From NCBI GenBank assembly GCA_002085155.1, contig NASX01000038.1:1-47897 (forward strand): DNA of 47,897 nucleotides, written 5' to 3'. Below are positions 33,701 through 41,962 of this stretch, piece by piece. The notes beneath the pieces are model-generated. The model did no database searches. It was given only the letters and a program-made list of their open reading frames with translations, and was not told the DNA's origin. This DNA is from Sorangiineae bacterium NIC37A_2 (lineage in GTDB: Bacteria; Myxococcota_A; Polyangia; Polyangiales; Polyangiaceae). Position 1 is the stretch's first letter; each line of letters opens with the position of its first letter. The position numbers and the translations under genes were made by a program.

Positions 33701-33872
33701 GCCGATGGCCTTTGCGAATGGGACCGGCTCTGAAGTGCAGAGGCCCCTCGCGACTGTCGTCATCGGGGGCCTCTCGACTGCGACCTTCCTGACCTTGCTC
33801 GTCCTTCCGGCGCTGGCTTTGCCGAGGAAGCGATGGAAAGAGGGGAAAATCAACCTTCAGCGTCCCATGTAG
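30744..33872 (+). CDS. heavy-metal RND (HME-RND) efflux pump, CzcA-like
   Basis: 1042 residues, the normal length. The N-terminus MHHIVEFSLRQRFLVCALTALLALLGV and the PMDAVPDITSVQVQVLT segment are hallmarks of HME-RND proteins. The helix-4 signature is DFGLVVDGAVVLVEG (about 395-409), with the proton-relay Asp395, Asp401 and Glu408; this is the D-F-G-x-x-x-D-G-A-V-V form linked to divalent Zn, Co, Cd or Ni export, although the last residue is Gly where most have Asn. Twelve helices and two large periplasmic loops are present. With the upstream adaptor and TolC it forms a CzcCBA-type complex spanning the envelope. The stop overlaps the convergent FG-GAP gene by 16 nt. Confidence 0.92.
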   Translation: MHHIVEFSLRQRFLVCALTALLALLGVRSYLSLPMDAVPDITSVQVQVLTRAPGLSPVEVENLVTRPVERALAGLPELAMMRSVSRSAISGVTLIFSDDVDLERARELVLERLPSARDAVAESAERPEMGPLTTGLGEVYHFTLDWPGHSGQELRALFDWEIVPELLLVPGVVEANSWGGDEREIQVVVAPDRLLSFGLTLEDVERALQRSGHTVGGAAVERGEEQVLLRLDGQYKTRLDVANQVVRTSPEGAPVLVSDVARVIEGKKPRFSAATADGGGPTQYAMVQMVAAGNARDVVERVRQRLSELETRLPEGVQIKPFYDRARFVDRVLATVFRSLIEGGLFVTVVLFLFLGNLRAGLVVATMIPLAMLGAFALMRLLGVSGNLMSLGAIDFGLVVDGAVVLVEGALVEMARTKVSTGHALVHDARKFGRSVAFGLLLVIVVYVPVLLLEGVEGKMFRPMALTVLFALGTALILTFTWIPALASLVLRPSAATEPSWVTKLRERYRPLLRFFVARRGLALGVGVLLAGLAAAAASRLGADFVPRLEEGDLVVQITRPPSLSLAEAEAGTTVVEQTLLALPEVDRVVSRTGSPDVATDLMGLEQSDVFVLLKDTADGFSAQKREELIGRMEEALVAALPGASFGFTQPIEMRMQELLGGIKSDFGIRVFGEDLSELRKIAAAVLEETAEVRGVTDLRIEPSEGLPLLTVRPDPVRAARFGVTPDSLELTVEALRSGRTVGTFFEQGRRFDVAIRLSPESAPSPESLSEVRIPLGPGRDARLGEVADLIVEDIPAQLSREQGRRRLLIEGNVRGRDLASFTIELERRLSSLSLPPGYFVTVASQYDNLKAAVQRFMIIIPLTLLAIVTVLNLVFSRFRPVGLVLLNIPSALSGGIFALYLRDLPFSISAMVGLIAVMGVATMNAVVLLTAIYARAEEQGLLSAPASGEGAPEGQESALECVVRGASDRLRPVLTTAVVASLGFVPMAFANGTGSEVQRPLATVVIGGLSTATFLTLLVLPALALPRKRWKEGKINLQRPM

Positions 33873-36061
33873 ACGCTCAGGACGTTCGGATCCTGAGGGA
33901 GGCCGAGTCGGATGACGTCCGTGAGACCGTTGGCGTCCAGGTCGGCGAACTCGGCGTTGCGGAATGAGCGTGTCGCCCTGCAACTGAAAGCGAGTTGACT
34001 GTCTCCCAAGAGCACAAACTCATTGATGATGAGGTCCTGGTGGCCATCCCGGTCGAGGTCGAAAGACCTAACCGACGGATAACCGTTTACGGAAATGAGA
34101 GGCGCTGTCGATGCGAAGAACCCCTGCTGAAGTCCTATAGCAAGATCGATCTTCGAGGTCCCCGGTGTGCGTGAATCGGAGGGGCCCGAGACCGTCTCGC
34201 TGACGATCAGCGCATCGAGCAACCTGTCGCCGTTCAAGTCACCGGCCCAAACCACGTGCATGTCGGAAACTTGCTCGGGGGCGTCGAGGGTTCCGTCCCC
34301 GTGTCCCAGGTGCACAAAGAGGCCGCTTGGCCCTGAGGTATGGAGATCCAGGGTCCCGTCCCCGTCCACGTCAAAGAAGCCAAAGTGCTGTGTGGCTTGG
34401 AGCGGCGCCGCCTCAACCGGCGAGAAGAATGTCCCGTCGCCGGAGCCGAGCAGGATCTGGAACCTGACCTCCTCGTGATCGCCGAAGAGGATCAGGCCGA
34501 GATCGACTGTGCCGTTGCCGTCGAGATCGCCCGAGATGAAGCGGAGCGGGTCGGAGTCGAGCCCGTGCTCGATGCGCCGATACCCTCCCTCCGGCTGGGT
34601 GACGAGAGTTGTTAGGGTAGGGCTACTCGCCGTTCCGGTCACCGTGACCAGGTCGAGCTGAGAGTCTCCGTTGAGATCGAGGGCCTCGACCATCCGGGGT
34701 TCAGCGCCGACTTCATATTCGACGCCAGGGTCGAACGTTCCATCTCCCGCGCCGTCGCGCACAATGATGGTATTGTTTGTTGTCGGGATGACGAGGTCGG
34801 GGAGGCTGTCTCCGTTCAGATCTGCGACAGCAAAGCGTTCGAGCCGAGCTGGGATGTTGGTCACCCTCTCGGCGCTCGCGCCCGAGGAGATACCCTTGCC
34901 CCAGGCAATATACGCGCTTTCGTCCGAGGCGATCGCCAGATCGAGAGCGTCGTCGCCGTTCCAGTCCGCGAGGGAGATGGGGTATCCGTCATTGAGGAGG
35001 AGCGGAGGGGTAAGCCAGGAGTCGAGGAGGCCGTCGCGATTGGTGTCGATGGGGAGTTTCCTGGGAGGCGGACTGTCCTCCCAAACTGAGGCCTTGAATG
35101 TCCCATCACCGTTCCCCAGCGCCACGCCGACTCGGGTCACGGACTGAGAATCGCCGTTGTCGCTCATGACGAGGTCTAAGACGCCGTCGTCGTCGAAGTC
35201 GCCGAAGGTCTCAAGAAAAACCGGTCCCGAATCGAACTGGGCCGAGGCCTCGAAGTCTTCGTTCCCGAGCGCGAGGAAAATCTCCACGCCGCCACGAGAA
35301 CTCCCCAGCGCGAGGTCGGGACGCCCGTCGGCGTTCCAGTCGCCGACCACAACGCTCGGCGCCGCGAGGGCCGTTTGCCAAACTTCTCCTTCGCGGAAGG
35401 ATCCATCTCCGTTTCCCCAGAAAGCTTGAAACGTTCGCTCTCCGACAATGATGAGATCGGTGAGGCTGTCTTGGTTCAGATCGGCAGGTTTGACTCTGAG
35501 GGCCTCCGCCGCGGGTTCGTAGGTTGTGTGGACGGTGAACCCGCCGAGGCCGTCTCCTATGAGAACCATGAAAACATTGGGGTCCGAGCTCGAGACCACC
35601 AGGTCCGGCAGTCCGTCGCTGTTGATGCGAGTTGCTTGAATGTCGGTAAGAAGAGGCAGATCGAGCGCAGTTTCGATGGGGGCGCCAAAGTATCCGCGAG
35701 TGTCCTGGAAAATTGCTCTGATTTTCCTCCGTTCGGCGACGATCCAGTCGAGGCGGCGATCATTGTTGAGGTCTGCTGCCCGATGTGTGACGTGCTCGCT
35801 GAGGTGAGGCTCGGTCCAGACGAGGGGTTGTCCGGGAATGCGCAGCTCGCAGGGACGCTCCGGGGGATTGACGGCGCGCCCCCCTGTTCCTTCCGAGTAG
35901 CTGGACGGGGTCCCTCCTGCGGCTACATTTCCACCTGAGGCCTCTTCTTTCGCCCGGCGGTCGCCGACAACAACCGGGCCGCAAGCGGACGTGGCGAGAG
36001 TAACGGCAAGGAGCCTGGTTCGGAGTGAATTGTGTCCTGAGGAGGTGCGCGAAGAGCTCAT
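33857..36061 (-). CDS. FG-GAP/VCBS-repeat lipoprotein, last gene of the ECF sigma operon
   Basis: 734 residues from the ATG at 36061, which overlaps the stop of the preceding gene (ATGA). MSSSRTSSGHNSLRTRLLAVTLATSAC is a lipoprotein signal. A short tether containing GGNVAAGG and GTGGRA follows. The rest is some twelve FG-GAP/VCBS repeats of about 50 residues, with the calcium-binding pattern D-x-N/D-x-D-G-x-x-D seen in DLNNDRRLDWIV, DLNQDSLTDLII, DWNADGRPDLAL, DFDDDGVLDLVM, DLNGDSLPDLVI, DVDGDGTLDLHT and more. It should fold as one or two seven-bladed propellers on the cell surface, binding Ca2+ and perhaps glycans or proteins. The operon context suggests it is an output or sensor partner of the sigma system. 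Confidence 0.88.
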   Translation of the reverse strand: MSSSRTSSGHNSLRTRLLAVTLATSACGPVVVGDRRAKEEASGGNVAAGGTPSSYSEGTGGRAVNPPERPCELRIPGQPLVWTEPHLSEHVTHRAADLNNDRRLDWIVAERRKIRAIFQDTRGYFGAPIETALDLPLLTDIQATRINSDGLPDLVVSSSDPNVFMVLIGDGLGGFTVHTTYEPAAEALRVKPADLNQDSLTDLIIVGERTFQAFWGNGDGSFREGEVWQTALAAPSVVVGDWNADGRPDLALGSSRGGVEIFLALGNEDFEASAQFDSGPVFLETFGDFDDDGVLDLVMSDNGDSQSVTRVGVALGNGDGTFKASVWEDSPPPRKLPIDTNRDGLLDSWLTPPLLLNDGYPISLADWNGDDALDLAIASDESAYIAWGKGISSGASAERVTNIPARLERFAVADLNGDSLPDLVIPTTNNTIIVRDGAGDGTFDPGVEYEVGAEPRMVEALDLNGDSQLDLVTVTGTASSPTLTTLVTQPEGGYRRIEHGLDSDPLRFISGDLDGNGTVDLGLILFGDHEEVRFQILLGSGDGTFFSPVEAAPLQATQHFGFFDVDGDGTLDLHTSGPSGLFVHLGHGDGTLDAPEQVSDMHVVWAGDLNGDRLLDALIVSETVSGPSDSRTPGTSKIDLAIGLQQGFFASTAPLISVNGYPSVRSFDLDRDGHQDLIINEFVLLGDSQLAFSCRATRSFRNAEFADLDANGLTDVIRLGLPQDPNVLSVYMGR

Positions 36062-36999
36062 CGTGTGGGCGTGGGGCCTCGAACACAGCTGTTGTTGAGT
36101 CGAGCGGCGTACACGTTCGCGGCGGGGGAGTCCTCGGGGACGAGGGCTTGAGCTTCCGCCTGACGACCTAAGCCGCACAGGGCGAGAACTTTGATGATCC
36201 TGCGCTCGAGCAGAAGACTGGCTTCAGAGGCTCCGCGTTCGAGAGTGTCGATGAGACGAAGCGCGCGGGACGGATCGCCGTCTTGCAACGCTCTTTGTGC
36301 GGCGTGGAGCTGCTCGAGCTCACGAGTGAGTGAATGATGAACGGTGCCGATGGTCGCTGAGCGTGACGCGGGCTCGGCCTCCGCAGAGGTCGTCTTTTCG
36401 CCTGCGAGTTCCCGGGAGACGGAAGTCTTCCGAGCGGGGACGGCAGCGGTCCGGGCGGCTGACGACGCATCGGAGGAGATAGGGGAGTCGGGAGTCTCCA
36501 CGTTGGTGGCAGGTGGCTGCTCGCTGTCGCTCGTGTCCCGCTCCGTAGGACCAGGGGCAGCTCCAGTCTCTGGCGTCGGTGGTTCGGCTGTCCGAGGCAG
36601 CTCGACCGCAGAGCTCTCGGACCGGAGCTCCGAGACCACACGGGGCCCGACCCAGACGGAACCGGCGACCGCCACGGCGACTCCAATGACCTTGATCGGT
36701 GCCAGACTGACCCAAGGTGTGAGCGAGACGCTCGATGCTGGCTGCGTCAAGGCGCTCTGGTTCACGACAGAGGTGGTGAGCTCCGCTCCTGTGGGCACGG
36801 GGATGACGTTTGGGTCGGGAACCGGAGGCACGTCGATAGCGGGCAGGCCTGTTACGGCGACCGCGGCGATCCGAGCTTCGATCGCGGCGCGCATGCGCAC
36901 AGGATCGGGGGTTCCGGGGGCGACGGCCCGCCGAGCGCTGTGCAATACCAGACGCTCTAGCTGGTCGAGGTCCTGTTCGCTGGTAGCTCGATCGCTCAT
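36058..36999 (-). CDS. membrane protein, putative anti-sigma factor with periplasmic helical tail
   Basis: 313 residues, overlapping both neighbours by 4 nt. Residues 1-50 are a charged cytosolic segment (SEQDLDQLERLVLHSARRA, then RMRAAIEARI). One transmembrane helix is seen at about 98-118 (IKVIGVAVAVAGSVWVGPRVV). A Pro/Ser/Thr/Glu-rich linker (130-205) precedes a helical, TPR-like end with LEQLHAAQRALQDGDPSRALRLIDTLE. No HxxxCxxC zinc motif is present, so it is not a ZAS-type anti-sigma. Position directly after an ECF sigma gene and the one-helix topology support a membrane-bound anti-sigma role; the sequence alone does not prove it. Confidence 0.68.
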   Translation of the reverse strand: MSDRATSEQDLDQLERLVLHSARRAVAPGTPDPVRMRAAIEARIAAVAVTGLPAIDVPPVPDPNVIPVPTGAELTTSVVNQSALTQPASSVSLTPWVSLAPIKVIGVAVAVAGSVWVGPRVVSELRSESSAVELPRTAEPPTPETGAAPGPTERDTSDSEQPPATNVETPDSPISSDASSAARTAAVPARKTSVSRELAGEKTTSAEAEPASRSATIGTVHHSLTRELEQLHAAQRALQDGDPSRALRLIDTLERGASEASLLLERRIIKVLALCGLGRQAEAQALVPEDSPAANVYAARLNNSCVRGPTPTR

Positions 37000-37598
37000 A
37001 GGGAGGCCCTCCGGGTTGAGACTGCGCGCTCAAGCGCGCTGCGGAACTCGCCGCGTGCGGCTCGCACGCGGGAATACAAAGTGTTCACGGAAACGCCGAG
37101 GAGCTCTGCGACCTCCTGGACTGGCCGATTCTCAACGACACAAAGGACGAAAGCGTCTCGCTTGACCTCGCTCAGGCTTTGACAGAACTGCTGCACGAAG
37201 GCGGCCGCCCGTTCTCCAACCAGGCGTTCGTGAGGATCAGCGGAGAGGTCTCGCTCTTCCCCCGAGAGGGGGTCATGCATCCGGAGCCGCTGCTTGCGCC
37301 TATGGTTTTGGGCGACGCGAAAGGTGACAGCGTAGATCCACGTCGCGAGCGTCGAGCGCCCCTCGAATTCGGGGAGCTTGTTATGGACGATGACGAAGAC
37401 GTCTTGGGTCGCGTCCTCGACGAAGGCGTCGCTGACGCCGAGGGAGCGGAGCGTCCTTGAGACCCTCGGGAAGTGTTCGCGGAAGACCTCGTCGAAGTCA
37501 GGGACCCCTCGCCCTATCGGGCCTGTCCCGGACGCGGGAGTCGTCGGGGCGCTCCGGTCCGGGGGCGGGATCTTGGGAGGGGAGGCGGCAGGAATCAC
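36996..37598 (-). CDS. ECF-type RNA polymerase sigma factor
   Basis: 200 residues from a GTG overlapping the preceding stop (GTGA). After a 30-residue Pro-rich leader, region 2 covers about 33-105 (FDEVFREHFPRVSRTLRSLG, DATQDVFVIVHNKL, STLATWIYAVTFRVAQNHRR) and region 4 about 130-185 (SEVKRDAFVLCVVENRPVQEVAELLGVSVNTLYSRVRAAR). No region 3 is present, as expected for ECF factors. Its stop overlaps the start of the one-helix membrane protein, the usual sigma/anti-sigma coupling. I found no clear ECF-type autoregulated promoter before the operon. Confidence 0.93.
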   Translation of the reverse strand: MIPAASPPKIPPPDRSAPTTPASGTGPIGRGVPDFDEVFREHFPRVSRTLRSLGVSDAFVEDATQDVFVIVHNKLPEFEGRSTLATWIYAVTFRVAQNHRRKQRLRMHDPLSGEERDLSADPHERLVGERAAAFVQQFCQSLSEVKRDAFVLCVVENRPVQEVAELLGVSVNTLYSRVRAARGEFRSALERAVSTRRASL

Positions 37599-38704
37599 GG
37601 CGTGATCGTGAGTGTCTCGAAACCCGAAATTTCTTTAAAAAAGTAGAGGAGACCCAGGGCGGCGGCCCCCCCTGCGTTCGGGCTGTGGACCACGCCCCCG
37701 TCCGAGAGGATAAACCGGTCGGCGACCAAAGGTACGGCCCCTCCGATGGCCCCGAAGAGGTGGATGCGAGCGCCGATTTCCAGGTAGGCCTCCAGATTCG
37801 CAGTGAGGCCGAAATAGAATCCGGTTCCCCCGTGGGGTGGGCGGCTGGCAGGAGGGCTCTCCTCCTCGCCGTGAAGGCCCCCGACCTGCATTCGCAGGCA
37901 GGGGCCTATCCGGAGCGGGCCGAGGCGGGTCTCACGACAGGCTCCGAGAGCGCCCCCGACCCAGTTCATGGCGACGGGGTTCTCCCCGGAACCGAGCTCG
38001 TAGACGGAGCTCGGGATGAAGTTGACCCGGGCGTCGACACGCACTCGCTCGAAGGTCCGGCCCGCCATCAAGACGACTCCGAACGCTTCCTTCGGCAGCA
38101 GTCCTGAGGAAATCTCCGCCATCGCCCCGACGAACCAAACCTGCTCGCTCGCCTCATGATCAGGACGAGGGATCTCGGCTCCGACGGGAGCAACAGGGCG
38201 GGGTGAAGTTGCTCCCTGTACGCCTGGGGTAGTTCCGGGAGCCGAGGCGGCCTCCCGCGTAGGTTCAGGGGCAGGTGTGGAAGGCGCTTCGGGGCTGCCG
38301 AGCGCGAGAGCGACGGCGAGGGCCGAAAACTTCGCGGCTTCCTCACAGTTCGCAAATGAAACGCTGCGTCCGCTCGTCTCGCCTCCCTCTGTGATACCAA
38401 CATGGGCCAAAAATCCGCCTTCTGTCGGCTCGACGACAATGACGACGGACAGCTCAGACCCCTCGGCGATCGGACGGCCGAGGGCCGCTTGGATTTGTTC
38501 CACGAGCTCGCCCCTCGTAGGGCACTCGGGAGGAGCGCTCCATTTGAGCCAAGGGCCTCCCGTTTCGCTCGTCCCTTTCTCGAATGCTGGGGCGGATGGA
38601 GCCTCTTGTGCCCTTGCTGGTTCCGCGAGCGTGCCGTTCGCTCCTACGAACAGGGCCGCAGCGAAGGCCGCGAACCGAATCCATCCTCCCGAGCGCAAAA
38701 CCAC
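37595..38704 (-). CDS. exported outer-membrane-like protein, first gene of the ECF sigma operon
   Basis: 369 residues from a GTG; the signal peptide ends about AEPARAQEAP (residue 33). Residues 50-135 form a compact domain starting WSAPPECPTRGELVEQIQAALGR and ending FANCEEAAKFSALAVALALG, with one Cys at each end that may pair. A Pro/Ala/Thr linker (137-180) leads to a C-terminal part with beta-barrel character (VWFVGAMAEISSGLLP, VGGALGACRETRLGPLRIGPCLRMQ) ending in FFKEISGFETLTITP. This layout recurs next to sigma genes in myxobacteria as I remember it; no function is known. Its stop overlaps the sigma start, so expression is coupled. No strong ribosome site is visible. Confidence 0.75.
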   Translation of the reverse strand: MVLRSGGWIRFAAFAAALFVGANGTLAEPARAQEAPSAPAFEKGTSETGGPWLKWSAPPECPTRGELVEQIQAALGRPIAEGSELSVVIVVEPTEGGFLAHVGITEGGETSGRSVSFANCEEAAKFSALAVALALGSPEAPSTPAPEPTREAASAPGTTPGVQGATSPRPVAPVGAEIPRPDHEASEQVWFVGAMAEISSGLLPKEAFGVVLMAGRTFERVRVDARVNFIPSSVYELGSGENPVAMNWVGGALGACRETRLGPLRIGPCLRMQVGGLHGEEESPPASRPPHGGTGFYFGLTANLEAYLEIGARIHLFGAIGGAVPLVADRFILSDGGVVHSPNAGGAAALGLLYFFKEISGFETLTITP

Positions 38705-38891
38705 TTGAGGCCTGCTTACCTTGGCTGTGGGCCCTCTGAGAAGCAGGAATCTCGTTTCGGGCTTTCAGTGCCGTGTCGTGGAGCTTCGAACGCCGAGCCC
38801 CCTGCGCGGGATTCATGAGGCTCTCCTTCGTTCGCGAAGAACGAAGGGGCTATCTTGACGAAGAGCGATTGAGCAGGCGTACTGTGCCGAG

Positions 38892-40478
38892 ATGGTGGGG
38901 GGAGGACGCGCTCGTCTGGGGACCAGAAGGCCAGGTAGGAGGCTCAAGGTTCCTCGATGCGTGGTGCGCTCTCTCCTCTTCGCTCCGCTCTTGGCCCTCG
39001 GCGGATGCGACGCATCCACGCAGCCGTCCTCGAGAGAGCCGGAGCCCGGCGCGGGCTCTCATCGAACGATCGCATTTGCGGGTGTCGACAGCCTGACGAT
39101 CGTTAGCTTTGACGACCCTGAGAATCCTCGCCCGTTCGAGCTTTTCGCTCCGGGGATGGGCTACCGTCGCTTGCGGGTGGAGTGGAGCTTGGACGGTCGG
39201 GGTCTGACTGTGGTCTCCAGGACCGAGGATCTGTCGTTGAATGAGGGCTTCTTGTTCTCCTCCGAGAACTGGTCCGCGCCCCGGAGAGCTGTCTCCGATG
39301 GAATCTTTTCTTTGCTCTGGGTGGACGCGGATCGATATATCGCGGTGGGCAGCGGCTGGACCCTCTCCGACCTGCGCACTGGAAGTTCTACGACGACTCC
39401 GGCTTCGCAACTCGGTGTGACACAGTGGCCAGCTGATGGTGGCTACTCCTACCTGATTCGCTCTGACGATGCCTACGACTGGATCCATCCGAAGCGCGAT
39501 CCCGTCAGGATCCGCAACGCCGACGTCTTGTCGTATTTCCCCACAAGCGAAGGCGACAGTCTTGTCCTTGTCTATCAAGGGGACAGCGACCCCGACGTGT
39601 CCGACAACAGTCACGTCTTGAGCATGCGCGCTGCGCCGCAAGCAGGATGCACGCCGCGCCAAACCCCAGGAGATTGCCTGCCCCAGCTGCGGGCAGCGAG
39701 GCGCATTCCCGAGACCTCGCTGGTTCTGATTGCGGCATGGTCTCAAGGAGCCGGCGGCGTGTGGCGTTCGATTCTGGTGCGAGGTTGGGGGGAAAACACT
39801 TCCCTCTCGACGGGCGCCGATGAGCCGGGTGTGCTGCGCGCGTCAGGGCCCGACAAGGGAGAAGAATGTGGGCCTGTTGTGGTCGAGGACCGGATCTGGA
39901 TTTTTTGTGTTCTCCCCGGGGGGGGCGCGAGCTTCGAGCGTTTTGAGACGACACAGCAGGGACTGCGGTCGGCTTATGCTGTGAACCTAGCCTCACCAGG
40001 AGCGGTCGTTCTTCGAACCGAGGAGGACAATGTGATTATTGGCCGAATCGAGGCTGAAGACGGGCCTTCCGAGAACTGGCAGGTGCTCGATTTGCGCCAT
40101 GACGTGGAAGCATGGGCCCCCGTGGATCCCAAGGGGGACGTCGTCGTGGGCATGGGGCGGCGAGGCGCGATCTTCTTGGACTCGCCCGATGACCCTCGTG
40201 AAAGGTCAACTCCCTGCGCCCCCTGTGCCTTCACAGCCGTGCAAGACATCCTCGATCCCAAGAGTCCGCGTCTCACGGGGAGCGTTCATGCCTCCTCTTC
40301 GCCGGACAAAAGGGACGTCAACTTCCCCCTGTGGCCAGCCCCCGACGGCAGCGGTGTCCTCATCCGCGAGAGCGGTACCTGGTTCTACGAGATGTTTGAC
40401 AAACCAGGCACCCGATACCCCATCGCGACGCCCCCTGAAGGCGCTCTGATCTCCCTCCCGCCCAGGTGGGGCGAGTAG
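38892..40478 (+). CDS. lipoprotein of unknown function with propeller-like repeats
   Basis: 528 codons from the ATG; the signal LLFAPLLALGGC places the lipidated Cys near residue 39. A GTG at 38961 would give a shorter, more typical signal and AGGAGG lies 19 nt before it, so the true start is uncertain. The mature part has repeated short strands with WSLDGRGLTVVS, LLWVDADRYIAVGSG, DPKGDVVVGMGRRGAIFLDS and PAPDGSGVLIRESG, resembling a degenerate PD40/WD-like propeller. Six Cys suggest disulfides (CTPRQTPGDC, CAPCAF). It is divergent from the ECF sigma operon with a 187-bp gap and may share its regulation. Confidence 0.7.
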   Translation: MVGGGRARLGTRRPGRRLKVPRCVVRSLLFAPLLALGGCDASTQPSSREPEPGAGSHRTIAFAGVDSLTIVSFDDPENPRPFELFAPGMGYRRLRVEWSLDGRGLTVVSRTEDLSLNEGFLFSSENWSAPRRAVSDGIFSLLWVDADRYIAVGSGWTLSDLRTGSSTTTPASQLGVTQWPADGGYSYLIRSDDAYDWIHPKRDPVRIRNADVLSYFPTSEGDSLVLVYQGDSDPDVSDNSHVLSMRAAPQAGCTPRQTPGDCLPQLRAARRIPETSLVLIAAWSQGAGGVWRSILVRGWGENTSLSTGADEPGVLRASGPDKGEECGPVVVEDRIWIFCVLPGGGASFERFETTQQGLRSAYAVNLASPGAVVLRTEEDNVIIGRIEAEDGPSENWQVLDLRHDVEAWAPVDPKGDVVVGMGRRGAIFLDSPDDPRERSTPCAPCAFTAVQDILDPKSPRLTGSVHASSSPDKRDVNFPLWPAPDGSGVLIRESGTWFYEMFDKPGTRYPIATPPEGALISLPPRWGE

Positions 40479-40657
40479 CGGAGGGCCTCTCCCTTTACTG
40501 CTGGAGCAGCAGAGGCGAGGGCGGGACCCGGCGCCCGCTCGCCTTGCCGAACCTGTCGTCTCGGTGTCGACTCGCCTCCGGAAGGCCCGACGGTTAGGCG
40601 CGGCTGCGGCTCTCGTTCGCGGGGCGCCGGGGGTCTTCGGGAGGAAATGCCTGAGCT

Positions 40658-41962
40658 ATGAGTGGTGCCGAAGAAGAAGCGAATCCCGCGCGCGCAAGAG
40701 TAGGGGAAGATTGGCTCGCCGTGATCGTGGCGGGCCTCTTGGTGGCGATGGCGCTCCTTTGGGGCTCGAGCCTCGCCGGGTTCGAGTTGCCTCGTTACAG
40801 CTGGGCGACGGGCGGGGAGCTCGGGGAGCGTGTGCTGTCAGGAGCGAACCTGGGCCGGGTGCTGCAAGTCGGGCTCGTGCTCTATCCGGTTGCGGTTGTG
40901 GGGCTGTGGGCGCTTGGAGAGAGCATCAAGAGCGCGCTGCTCGGTTTTCCCCTCCTTTACGTCGTCGCTGTCGCCGCGCTCATCCTCGCCGGCAACGCCA
41001 CGTTCCATCAGTACGGCCTCGAGTACGTGATCTGGGCGCTCGGCTTCGGTCTCTTGCTCGGCAACACTGTCCGAATCCCAGGGTGGCTCGCCGTCGCGGC
41101 GCGATCTGAGTTTTATATCAAGATCGGCCTCGTCCTGCTCGGTTCGACCGTGCTCTGGCGCGAGATCGTGCGCGCGGGGGTTCCGGGAATTCTCCAGTCT
41201 CTGGTGGTCGTCTTCGTCGTTTGGTCTTTTTCGTTCTGGTTTGCGCGTAAGCTCGGTGTGGACGAGGAGTTTGCGGCGATCCTATCGACGGCCGTCTCGA
41301 TCTGCGGCGTTTCGGCGGCGATCGCGGCGAGCGGAGCCGTGCAAGGGGACCGCAAGAAGCTCTCTTATACGACGACCATCGTCGTCTTGTGCGCGGTCCC
41401 GATGTTGATCGTGATGCCCTGGATCGTTACAGCGTTCGGGATCGACGAGATCGTCGCGGGCGCTTGGCTCGGAGGAACCCTCGATACAACGGCTTCCGTG
41501 GCGGCCGCGGCGGAGCTCGTCGGTCCCGCCGCGACGAAAGTCGGAACCATCGTGAAGTTCTCCCAGAACCTCCTCCTCGGCCTCGCCGCCTTCTTCCTGG
41601 CGATCTGGTGGACCCTACGCAAGCGCGTCGACGTCGAACGCCCGAGCGTGCGCATCATCTGGGAGCGATTCCCGAAGTTCGTCCTCGGCTTCGTCGCCGC
41701 CTCGCTCCTCTTCTCCTTCCTGGTTTCCCCCGAAACCACGAAGCAAGTCTCGCCCGTGCTCGGCGCTCTCCGCACGGCCTGGTTCGCTCTGGCTTTCGTC
41801 TCGATCGGCCTCGAAGCTCGCGTCTCTGATCTTGTACAACTCGAAGGCGGCCGCCCCGCTCTCGCATTCCTCGGAGCCCAAGCCTTCAACGTCGTCTTCA
41901 CTCTCATCATCGCCTACCTGATGTTCGGCGGCTTGCTCCTGCCCGTGCCGGATTTGAAGTAA
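40658..41962 (+). CDS. YeiH/UPF0324-family membrane transporter (putative sulfate exporter)
   Basis: 434 residues with about 11 hydrophobic helices. Conserved family segments are LLLGNTVRIPGWL, EFYIKIGLVLLGSTVLW, STAVSICGVSAAIAASGAVQGDRKK, GAWLGGTLDTTASVAAAAELVG and KFSQNLLLGLAAFFLA, matching the Cons_hypoth698 family. Members are annotated as putative sulfate exporters; direct biochemical support is thin. The ATG has GGGAGG about 13 nt upstream. It is monocistronic, preceded by a GC-rich hairpin-forming leader (40513-40545) that may end the upstream gene. The protein is about 80 residues longer than E. coli YeiH, mainly in the N-terminal part. Confidence 0.88.
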   Translation: MSGAEEEANPARARVGEDWLAVIVAGLLVAMALLWGSSLAGFELPRYSWATGGELGERVLSGANLGRVLQVGLVLYPVAVVGLWALGESIKSALLGFPLLYVVAVAALILAGNATFHQYGLEYVIWALGFGLLLGNTVRIPGWLAVAARSEFYIKIGLVLLGSTVLWREIVRAGVPGILQSLVVVFVVWSFSFWFARKLGVDEEFAAILSTAVSICGVSAAIAASGAVQGDRKKLSYTTTIVVLCAVPMLIVMPWIVTAFGIDEIVAGAWLGGTLDTTASVAAAAELVGPAATKVGTIVKFSQNLLLGLAAFFLAIWWTLRKRVDVERPSVRIIWERFPKFVLGFVAASLLFSFLVSPETTKQVSPVLGALRTAWFALAFVSIGLEARVSDLVQLEGGRPALAFLGAQAFNVVFTLIIAYLMFGGLLLPVPDLK

